From Phialocephala subalpina (Eukaryota > Ascomycota > Leotiomycetes > Helotiales > Mollisiaceae): a DNA stretch of 20,491 bases. Made by a program: the position numbers and the translations under genes. The stretch covers positions 1,177,306 through 1,197,796 of the forward strand of contig FJOG01000015.1 of NCBI GenBank assembly GCA_900073065.1, given 5' to 3'. Shown here in pieces: positions 12,579 through 20,491 of this stretch; positions within the stretch are counted from its first letter, which is position 1; each line of letters begins with the position of its first letter. Below the pieces are notes generated by a model. It saw nothing but the letters and a program-made list of their open reading frames with translations, was not told the origin of the DNA and made no database searches.

Positions 12579-14365
12579 TGTTTTGGGAATACGACAAAAA
12601 AGAATGGAAGGACTCGAGGAAGGAACAGAGAGAAGAGAAGAAAAGAGCTAGGAGGAGGACGGGACACGAACGCAGGCGCGATGAGGACGATTTGGTCTAG
12701 ATCCTTTGTTCCAAATTGCGATCTTCGTGCTCATCGTCCCTTTCAACAAACCAACTTCATCAGCATGCGACCTGCGGTACTCAAGGCGAAGAATGAGACC
12801 AAGACTAAGACTTCAACGAGCTTCAACGGTCAAACACATGGCATCTTCCGAAACGAGAGGCATCAACCACTCGGAACATTTTCCTCGTGTTGTGTAACCT
12901 CCACAAAACTTTGAGCGGCTCTGCCAAGGTTCTACCCCAGCTTCGATTCAGCCCTGAACGCAATGATCTGCGGCGACCTGCACCCCTTAATAAGACTCCT
13001 AATCCAACCAGGTCAAAGAATCTCGATTCTGTCATCCAAATCCGAATTTCTCAGGGTGATTCCCGATTCCAAATTGTACTAGGATATTGGGACATCTAGG
13101 CCTTTGTCGTGGACATCCTTACTTGCAATGAGATGAGCGGGAGCGCGCCCCGAGGCTCGAGCGAGCCGATCTCCATTTTCGGCCGCCATTTTGAGCATGG
13201 GGCAGTATCCGAATTTAGTAATCAGCTCAGATCATCAGATGAAGATTCTTGTGATGATGTTGAGGAATAATATGAACGACTGAAAATACGACACGAGATA
13301 CAAAGTTCAAGACATAGGGATAATGAGGAATATATATTGTAGATCTTCTCAATAAAAATTTGAGCTCGATGATCATTCATCCCATCTTGGTCCGAATGTG
13401 ACCCTTTTCGGCCGATCCTAAACTCGGGGTCCCGGACAGGAAAGAAGAGACTTCGGTACGGACGTTGCCATCAAAGGTGCCCGGACTTTAGGGCTGTTGG
13501 CTGATCCTTATAAGGGATGCTTTGAACGAGTGCTACGCTACTGCTACAGCGATGACGACCCTGAAGTCTTGGGAATACAGCGATTGAGAGCCCGGAGATA
13601 TCCTGCTTCAGGGCATTTTAGCGATTCAAGCACTAAAGTCCCGAGACTTTTGAAACCGACCTCCGTATCCAGCGGAGAGTTTTCCGATTGGTGGTAAATT
13701 TGATTTACGGCAGTTGAGTGAGGTGTCGTGTGAGATTTGACTTTCGCACGCGACGGGCATGCCGGCGGCTAACCCTCGTAAGCTGCTATGCGCGGGTGAG
13801 ATTTTGGGAGTTCCGAAATGGCGGTGGTGATTAGTTGTTCGTCTCAACGCTTGAGGTGATGTGTGAATTATCGCGGATTGGGCGAGGTGCTTGCCAATTC
13901 CAGATCTTTGGTGGAGAGAGGAAATGGTGTGGAATAATTCGTCCGTCCTACGAAGGTGCGGTTTTAAAGTAATGAGCCATAATCCGAGCTTCCCTCTCCC
14001 AAATACTTGATTTTTGGCGGGGGAAATCACGTGCATGGTTCATTACTCTAAAACCGCGCTTTCGTAGTTGGAAATCGCAGAATGCCAGTCACACCATAGG
14101 CACAAATAGGTGCCTTCCCAGAAGTTGGATACAGTGAAATCATAGATTGGTATATACTGAACTGACCTGCTGCAGTTCCATCACACGTCGAGACCAAGAC
14201 TGTAAATGCCCTGAACGCCTTTCCCATCGCTCAAAAAACCAGTGGATTTTGATATCAGGAGTCTCGTGAAGATGCCGCCCTTTATTTCAATGCCTCCATA
14301 CCCATATTAGCTATCCCATCTCATGAATACATACAAATCTCCCTGTCTATACCCACTCGTTTACA
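12579..14365. other. Gene-poor interval between the DUF3433 and cupredoxin-like genes
   Basis: About 1.8 kb with no supported gene. Bases to 12700 keep a plausible C-terminal frame for the upstream gene in another phase. A 66-codon frame at 13497-13697 has no recognisable domain. The clear structure is the inverted-repeat element at 13951-14064. The two flanking genes converge, so this interval should hold both 3' ends. Confidence 0.5.
13951..14064. mobile_element. MITE-like element with about 30-bp terminal inverted repeats and TA flanks
   Basis: The sequence starting CGAAGGTGCGGTTTTAAAG at 13951 returns in inverted form ending CTCTAAAACCGCGCTTTCG at 14064. Each arm is about 30 bases with four mismatches, all transitions. 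TA lies immediately outside both ends (13949-13950 and 14065-14066), the target duplication made by Tc1/mariner and pogo/Fot1-type transposases. The 114-bp unit has no coding capacity, so it would be a non-autonomous element. Family assignment is inferred from the TA and the structure only. Confidence 0.6.
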
Positions 14366-15932
14366 TCACCGCTCATCAGGACTGACCTGTCCGAATCCCG
14401 AATGCTGGCGTTCGTGTGAAACCATCGTACTTGTCGGACTCCACATCTCTGCTGGCGAGCTTTGAGTACCATAATTGCTGCTCCCATCGTGTAACTCAGA
14501 TGGATCGTCCACGGCGTTCAACTCTCCCGGCGTGCTCTGATCATGTAGTTCGGCTCCTTTGGGTGGTACGTCGGGTTTGTGCTCCTTGGGCCATTCTCCT
14601 TCGCTCGTTCCAATCATTGCTGGTTTGTTGTCGGTTCCGTCTTCAGGAGAGGTGGCCGGGACGGCGGTGTTCCTCCGGTGGCGTCTGTACAGGTAGAATA
14701 GTCCGGCGAAGATGAGTGCTGCACCGGCAATCGATCCAACTGCAGCTCCGGCTTTCGCTCCTCCTGATAGTCCGCTTGAGCCAGAGTTGGTGTTCATGGC
14801 GTTCTGGCGGAAAGTGCTGAAGGACTGGGTGCTGGAGGGGTTCAGGGCGAAGACCATGCCAGACTCGCATTCTGACCCTTGTTTGGAATAGAACCCTGTT
14901 TTTGATTTTTAGTACTGAGATCTGAACAAAGAACCCGAACTTTGAAAACAAGAGAAGGTTTCGGGAAAGTGCTCTGATTCTTACATTCTGAACCGGTGCT
15001 TGTGACGCTGATAGTGTAGTTAGGAGTAGGGCTGACCGTGTTGTCGATATTGGGCTCGAATCCAGAGTCAAAGCCGTTTGATAGTGGAGTACAAGGATTG
15101 TCGAATGTCGATTGCGTTGCTGAGTGATTTCCGGAATTGAAGAGGAACAGAATAGTGTCTCCGATGCTTGCGCTCACGGAACTTGGGGTAAAGACGGGGT
15201 CGGTGTCAGCAAGAACCTGTTGCTCGTCAGAAAATGCAAGACTTCTCCCTCCATTCAACTCACTGTATGAACTGTCTTAGCCGCTGCAGAGGTGCTTGTT
15301 GAAGATGCCGCTGATGTGATACTTGGTACCTCCGCGACCCCGAAAGCATAACCATCGATTGGATAAGCATAGGCTTGAGCATTGGTGACTGTGGCCGAAA
15401 ACGTGGTGGTTGCGGTAACCCCAGATGATCCGTACGCAGTAACCCTGACAGGTGTGGCCTCAAGAATTGGTGTGTAACATGTTCCTCCAAACGCTGGTCG
15501 ATCTGAGAACACCGTCGATGTGGGCTGCGCAAACGAATATCCACTACTTTCTGTGAGCCCCGCTCCTTGAAGGCCTCATCGTACCTACCTCGGGCAACAG
15601 GCTATATAATTCGATGTGTAAGGACCAACAGCGGCGTAGTTTTGAGGGCAGATGAGAGGATTGAAGGCAGGTTGAGTGACGGCTCCAGCGGACAATAGGT
15701 AACTTGTCATGTATTGACTCGGATAGCAATCTGTAAATGTCGATCCAGGAACAGGTACCGGCATGTTCATCCATATCTCATATTCCCTGTTCGCCAACAT
15801 CGTCAACCGATTTTCCGTACATGTTGTCGCCGAGGGCGTGAAGGTCGTCGTCAGTGAAGGCGTAACCAATGCCATGCTGCTTAAGCTGGCGGCGACTGAT
15901 GTTGTTGAAGATATACTGCTGGTTAGAGACAT
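14366..15932 (-). CDS. Cupredoxin-domain surface protein with Cys-rich N-terminus and one membrane span, four exons
   Basis: Proposed exons on the minus strand are 15932-15589, 15543-15264, 15216-14985 and 14895-14366, totalling 461 aa. The introns (45, 47 and 89 nt) start GTAGGT, GTGAGT and GTAAGA; all junctions are in phase. Residues about 28-140 form a Cys-rich fungal surface domain (TTFTPSATTCTENRLT, CYPSQY, CPQNY, ACCPSGY). After a Ser/Ala linker, residues 209-310 match fungal cupredoxins (VFTPSSVSASIGDTI, GNHSATQSTFDNPC, SGMVFALNP). Type 1 copper ligands should be His239, a Cys, a His and Met299; here the Cys position is Ser289 (WFYSKQ) and the usual HC pair reads EC (294-295). A membrane helix spans about 333-355 (GAAVGSIAGAALIFAGLFYLY), followed by YRRHRR and a polar acidic tail. 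No clear signal peptide follows the ATG at 15932, so an upstream exon is possible. Confidence 0.75.
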
Positions 15933-18282
15933 CTTTGGTGAGCGTTACCCAAAGACGTGACAGTGGACAGCGAAGATCAAAGACCGGAGGGAGCGGGATT
16001 CTCTATATTTACTTCCTGTGGATCGCCTATCGTCTTTCTTTTCTAGGAACCCACAGTATGTGGTGGAACCAACAGGGATTGGGGGCGGGGGGCGCTCGAG
16101 GCTACTGCAAACAGGGAATATGTACCTGGCATGCCTTGCAGAAATGGGTGCGGCACAGCCTGTAAAAATTCAAGACATACCTGCTGCAATATGGCTGATT
16201 TGAAGCGTTCGCTTTGATAAGCCTAGTACGGGGAGACATGCACAAGGCAATTTAGCTCAGAGCTCGGGTTGGGTGGACGAATTTGATTTGAATGCCTTTT
16301 TCGTCAGCCCATGAGGTGAGATGTAAGAAATGCGTTACAGCGTTACGCATATTGACTGCTGACTAGTATGTTCGCGTATGAAAACGTCGTTCGGGGATGT
16401 CGTGTTACCCGTATTCAGACCAAAGACAGCTTGATCATGAGCTGCAGACGTTGTGGCTGAGAGAGGCTGAAGCTTGGTAGTGGTTGGGCGTCGAGATAAC
16501 CTTATGTGGGAAGCGCTGGACCCCATCTGATTAGGGTCACCACCTCCGGGACGGCTCGAGGGCGTCGGCGAAGCATCTCAACCTTGACTTGGGGGTTTAT
16601 TGTCCTCCAACTCGACCCGAAAGCTAGATTCCCCGTATATGCATTCGGCACATTGTTGGAGATATCACGAACCCCAAGAATTTATGAGAAACATCCGACC
16701 AGCCTTACCTGAACAAGAAGTGCACTGCTGACATCAGCCGACACACCATTTCTGGGAAATTCCGTTATCAGATCAGACCAGGACGGTTTCCTAGTGGACG
16801 TTAGTGCCATGCACAACCAACGAACTCAATTGGCTCCGCCGCACTGCGCGCAAGATGCCTCCTGTGGAGAATCGACATGCCGATCCGGCAGAATACCAAT
16901 TGGAAAATGAGTAAGATTTGCAGTCGGTATCAGATGAGAAATCATGAAATATTTGATGTTGGTTACAGGCCGTGTTTGACAGAATGTTAAAATTTCGATT
17001 CTCGCTGTTCTTCTCAGTCGCATAAAATAGGGGTAGCCAAGCGAGGTTTCGAACATGAAAGCCGAATGTGACGATGGGAAAACTCTCCGTAAATCTTAAT
17101 CTGACTTGAACATTATTGTCACCTAATTAACAAACAAAGAATGGGCAATTGAACCGTGGAATATCCAGAAAACAAAGCTTGGCTTGCCTTTTTACTCGTT
17201 CCGTCGGTGAGGCTTGGTAGCCCCACTGCAGTACAAAGTAAATTTATGTTTCGCGCGGCTGGCAGGCTGTACCATGGACACAAGGATTACTTAACCCGCC
17301 TGCATCGTCGGATATTTCCCAAAGGAGCAGGCGGTGTAACGAAATAAATACCTTCACACATGGCGGCCGAAAGCCAAGGTGGGCTGAGCAATTATTGTTG
17401 GCCCCGAACTCTCTTATCGGACTTATATTTCTCTCGACCGTTCTGTAGGCGCCAGGCAAAGCGAAAGGGGCCAAGATGGAACTCTACCTCCGTAAAGCTG
17501 GCCACTTTCGGCAGAGCTTGAGAAGAACTCTAGACCTTTTTGTTCATGAAATCCAGGATAATATCATGTGATATTAACTACGAATTCAATGCTCTGCTGA
17601 GCTCGGAGGTCAAGTCTGGTTTCTGGGCAAAGGAAAAATGCAACACGAACAGTCCGTATCACACTCGCCACGATCATGATCTGTTCTGTTCTGGCACTTC
17701 AAACTCTTGATGATCTGCTGTGCAACCTGGGCGCACCGACCGACCATCCCACTAACGGCGACTTTTCCCTACGGCGGATCGGCCTCTCACCAACAGTTTT
17801 GGCCCCCATTACGAACATCCACACGTGGCGAGATCTTGCAAGGGATCCTGGAGCTGAAAATTGAGTCGTTTATGATCGAGTGCACGGTCAGATTAAATCG
17901 TGGTTGTCGCCTCATCTAACCCCAGCGCGTCATCGTCGAAGTAGACAATAGAAATGGTGATAACCCCAAAAGGACTGGTCTTGTCCTTGTAACCAAATTA
18001 TCCCCAAGGCGCGTCCCTCCTCCGATGTTTCACATTCTCTGGCGAGTGAATTATTCTTTCTGACGTACACACATTTCCACCAGCATGAATTGCTTGCTTC
18101 CAATTCTCAATTGCCGTTCAACGTCGTATGATGTTTCATCTCGAGGTTCCACGCACGATTTTGAGCGCGGGTTGAGATTTTTGATCCCGATGCCGAAGGC
18201 AGTCACCACGCGCACGAATTCGAAAACAGACGATGTAGATGTTATGTGCCGATTTGTATTATTAAGTCTACGGGATTTCAAT
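15933..18282. other. Gene-poor interval, nothing recognisable
   Basis: About 2.35 kb with only short scattered frames lacking domains, splice structure or codon patterns I would trust. The promoter of the minus-strand cupredoxin-like gene should occupy its left end, and the 3' end of the minus-strand Aim6-like gene its right end. A tRNA-like fragment at 16244-16298 was considered and rejected. Confidence 0.5.
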
Positions 18283-19287
18283 TCATTGCTCATCTACAAT
18301 CTCTCCTTGGGCGTCCCTCTTCTTGAACCAATCTCTTATATCTATTAAGTCCCCAACATTGAGCAAGGTCACACCTAGATCCAGCAAATTTCTCCATACT
18401 GCGTTTCTCTTCTTCAGGTCCCCCTTCCCAGGCGCATCCCAATATCTGGTCTTCAGACCCAAAGCGTTCGCCTGCTGCACGAGGGTCGTGATTTTGGCTT
18501 TCTGATTTTCGTCGAATTGTAGACCCGGCTTTCCAATCGCTGCACCCATCGGAGTGCTGACAGAGTACGAGTTCGTTGTGTCGAATTGGACACTATCTCC
18601 CGCGAGCTTGTTACTTCGAGCGTCGATGTCGAAGAAAATATCGCGATAAGTGGCGTTTGCGACGACATCCTTGAAGTCGGTGGCCCCGGTCCCAACAACT
18701 GTCAGCGGTCTCTGCACAAGTCCAGTCTCGGGAGTCCAGAATGTCAGATATCCCTTCTGTCTGAGGTCCTCGAGCTGATCCCGTACGGTATTAAACACAT
18801 TCGTTCCTTTGCTTTTGAAATCGAGATACAGCACCAACGACGTCTCGGGGCTCTCATCCCAGATACCTTTCGGCGCCTCTCCGACTGCGGTATTTTGATT
18901 CTGAGCTTCGAGAATCGCTATCAAAGGATCCAAATACAAACTACTTAACGTGTTCGCCCACTTTATCTCATTACCTCCATGTGCGACAAAAAGATCTCCC
19001 TTGCGGAGATGTATGTCTGCTTCGGTACTGATACAGCCCGCCTCGAGGCCTTGATACAATGGGACTTTTTGCACATAGTCGTTATGCGAGTGGCATGGGA
19101 TGGGAGTGATCCCAGTACTGAAATTTGGGAGCCAAGTGGGCGAGACCGGTGAGTTCGTGGTAGGACCGGTGTATTGGCTCACGATTTGTGAGAGGCCGTT
19201 GTCGGATGGGAGCGATCGGACAGGGATCGGAGCTCCGCTCGCGAGCCAGAGGGATAGGAAGAAGGTGAGGAGGTGTGAGAAGCGCAT
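18283..19287 (-). CDS. AIM6: Aim6-like protein, secreted PLC/GDPD-fold phosphodiesterase-like
   Basis: An intronless 334-aa protein matching the 'altered inheritance of mitochondria protein 6' family, which has a PLC-like phosphodiesterase TIM-barrel fold and no firmly known substrate. Residues 1-18 (MRFSHLLTFFLSLWLASG) are a signal peptide, so the protein is probably secreted or vesicular. Family motifs are PCHSHNDY (65-71), STEADIHL with Glu89 and Asp91, and FVAHGG with His103, which correspond to the acid/base and metal-site residues of this fold. LVLYLDFKS, FFDIDAR and TRYWDAPG follow in the expected order. The frame stays open upstream to 19410, but the ATG at 19287 is chosen because it starts directly at the signal peptide. 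The next gene lies 545 bases upstream on the same strand. Confidence 0.9.
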   Translation of the reverse strand: MRFSHLLTFFLSLWLASGAPIPVRSLPSDNGLSQIVSQYTGPTTNSPVSPTWLPNFSTGITPIPCHSHNDYVQKVPLYQGLEAGCISTEADIHLRKGDLFVAHGGNEIKWANTLSSLYLDPLIAILEAQNQNTAVGEAPKGIWDESPETSLVLYLDFKSKGTNVFNTVRDQLEDLRQKGYLTFWTPETGLVQRPLTVVGTGATDFKDVVANATYRDIFFDIDARSNKLAGDSVQFDTTNSYSVSTPMGAAIGKPGLQFDENQKAKITTLVQQANALGLKTRYWDAPGKGDLKKRNAVWRNLLDLGVTLLNVGDLIDIRDWFKKRDAQGEIVDEQ

Positions 19288-19832
19288 TGTGAGATGTTGC
19301 TTGAGTTCTTGTCGTTTTGTAGTGGTATTGAAAGAGGAGTTGGGAGGAATACCCGCAAGTGCGATACTTCGTCCAAATGGTGGTACCCAAGCGTCGTCGA
19401 AAGATAGCAATTATCGAGGATCGCGCTTTCAAGAGACCTGAAAAGAAAGAATATAAAGTTTGAGAGTTGTTTCAAGTCTCATTATATGTTTGTTAAGTCA
19501 GTCTCGATGAAAATGGGACCGCGTTTCTTAAGTGAGGACTTCCCGCACTTGCGATTTTGATCTGGACTGCTCACAACATTGCCTCATTGCTCAAAATTCG
19601 CTTCTTCGCATTCCAAGGCCTATGAGACATTATTTTCAATATCGGTGCTTGTATAATAGACTTTCCTACTGCTGACTCAGAGGTCATGTCGTTGCATCTT
19701 CTGGTTCGATGCAGGTGGGTATTGGTGGTGCTCACGCCTGGGAGCGCCTTCGCATTTCACATGCGCAGGCTCTTTGGACTCGATATGCACACGAGAATAT
19801 AATAGGTAGAAATCTTGAAAGATATTTCATAT
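19288..19832 (-). promoter_or_regulatory. Intergenic: Aim6-like promoter and alkyltransferase 3' end
   Basis: A 545-base gap between two minus-strand genes. The stretch 19288-19410 is open in frame with the Aim6-like gene but encodes a non-signal-like leader, so it is more likely 5' UTR. An AT-rich patch around 19449-19490 could hold promoter elements. No other gene is seen. Confidence 0.4.
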
Positions 19833-20314
19833 TTATGACTTCTCGGTTCCCTGCTGACTTGCATCAAAGTCGTCCCACCATCTACTCGCGTCTACTAGGT
19901 TCAAATTATCGTCAAATACCACCCCTTCACTTTTCAATAATCTCAACTTCTCAGTTTGGTTGATCTTCGAGGGTGCATCTTGAGCGTCTCCTTTGAACCC
20001 TCCAACAGACTGTCAACTTTATTAGCGATTCTTGTCGTGATTCACGAAGAATGAGACTCACCCCGTCCGCACATATAATTCTATGGCAGGGTACTTCGGG
20101 CGCATATGGATTTCTTCTCAGTGCACCTCCGACAGCTCGAGGTGAGGATGACAGAGCTTGCGAGAGAGCTGCATATGATGAGACCTTCCCTCGTGGTATT
20201 TGGCAGAGGAGAGCGTAGACTCGCTTGTAGACATCAGTATTGATACAGGTGCGGGGTAATGAGTTGAGGAAAAGGGGGAATATTTCGCACCTGCTGGTAT
20301 TCTGTGACTGCCAT
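19833..20314 (-). CDS. MGT1: Methylated-DNA-protein-cysteine S-methyltransferase (O6-alkylguanine repair), three exons
   Basis: Suicide DNA-repair enzyme that moves the alkyl group from O6-alkylguanine to its own cysteine; expected to act in the nucleus. Exons on the minus strand are 20314-20291 (24 nt), 20223-20062 and 20009-19833, giving 120 aa. The introns are 67 and 52 nt (GTGCGA..AAG and GTGAGT..CAG, the latter with a GCTAAT branch point). Conserved residues: IPRGKVSSYAAL with Tyr25, the arginine finger in RAVGGALRRNP (Arg37), the hinge Asn46, and the active site PCHR with Cys54. The C-terminal exon gives GGFKG, KLRLLKSEGVVFDD and RWWDDF. The intact Cys separates it from alkyltransferase-like proteins, which have another residue there. 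It consists only of the DNA-binding/catalytic domain and lacks the N-terminal domain of bacterial Ada-C/Ogt. The start MAVTEYQQ depends on the short first exon. Confidence 0.88.
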
Positions 20315-20491
20315 TGTGATTGTATACTCGTATGGTTTTTCCTTTTCAAATTCTCGACAAGATCTCAGGAGATACTTATATGTTTCTCCCATCCGAGTTG
20401 CCTTGAAGACGTCTTCGAGTGTGTCGAGATGTGATTGGCCACTTCTAGAGCAAGCCCAGATGAGTAAGCACCCGCAATCTTCTTCACGACA
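20315..20491 (-). promoter_or_regulatory. Alkyltransferase promoter with 12-bp palindrome and CCAAT box
   Basis: Upstream of the minus-strand start at 20314. GAAGACGTCTTC at 20405-20416 is a perfect palindrome with the ACGT core bound by many bZIP factors. A CCAAT box on the minus strand (ATTGG on plus, 20434-20438) lies about 120 nt from the ATG. Factor identity is inference from motif shape. Confidence 0.4.

Noticed and set aside
13497..13697. 66-codon plus-strand frame near short CGGACTTTAG inverted matches
   Set aside because: The inverted matches extend only about 12 bases and the protein has no recognisable domain; not enough for a transposon claim.
14864..14994. 15-nt imperfect direct repeat (GGTTCAGAATGTAAG and GGGTCAGAATGCGAG) spanning the last cupredoxin intron
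   Set aside because: Considered as a sign of intron birth by duplication, but 12 of 15 matches is weak and the second copy lies inside the exon rather than at the splice site.
16244..16298. tRNA-like fragment: AAGGCA..TGCCTT ends, TTAGCTCAGAGC resembling an A box, GATTTGAATGCC resembling a B box, then a T run
   Set aside because: Only about 55 nt, with no anticodon arm that folds and several mismatches to the pol III boxes; too short and degenerate for a tRNA gene.
17030..17060. GTTCGAAAC on the minus strand, resembling a tRNA B box
   Set aside because: No matching A box or acceptor stem at the right distance.
17296..17334. CCGCCTGC/GCAGGCGG hairpin with a 23-base loop
   Set aside because: Eight-base stems of this kind are expected by chance several times in a window of this length.

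Overview
This window looks like nuclear DNA from a filamentous ascomycete (Pezizomycotina; Leotiomycetes is a guess). The genes carry short introns of about 45-135 nt with GT..AG ends and CTAAC/CTGAC-like branch points. The families are typical of mould genomes: a NACHT receptor with a lipase-like N-terminus, DUF3632, a Mug190-type C2 protein, DUF3433 membrane proteins and Ser/Thr-rich surface proteins. No bacterial operons, rRNA or convincing tRNA are visible. All exon joins come from reading splice signals and reading frames; none was checked against transcripts.

Layout, left to right. (1) 1-1959, minus: 5' part of a fungal NLR-like gene (alpha/beta-hydrolase domain, then NACHT), cut by the window edge. 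(2) 2362-3341, plus: DUF3632 protein, two exons, divergent from the NLR. (3) 3808-7791, plus: single-exon 1327-aa Mug190-like protein with two membrane segments, an SMP-like region and C2 domains. (4) 7792-9871: gene-poor. (5) 9872-12578, plus: multi-exon gene joining a WW domain to a polytopic DUF3433 membrane protein, with splice ambiguities and an apparent C-terminal frameshift. (6) 12579-14365: gene-poor, holding a 114-bp MITE-like inverted-repeat element. (7) 14366-15932, minus: four-exon surface protein with a Cys-rich domain, a cupredoxin fold and one membrane span. (8) 15933-18282: gene-poor. (9) 18283-19287, minus: secreted Aim6-like phosphodiesterase-fold protein. (10) 19833-20314, minus: three-exon O6-alkylguanine-DNA alkyltransferase with a promoter containing a perfect palindrome and a CCAAT box.

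The genes do not form a pathway or an obvious biosynthetic cluster. The most notable points are: an NLR whose Walker B and sensor residues are substituted; a WW-DUF3433 fusion with an intron that stays open in frame and ends in a stop codon that is also the splice acceptor; a cupredoxin that has lost two expected copper ligands; and a TA-flanked MITE candidate. I found no clear evidence of an entirely new system.
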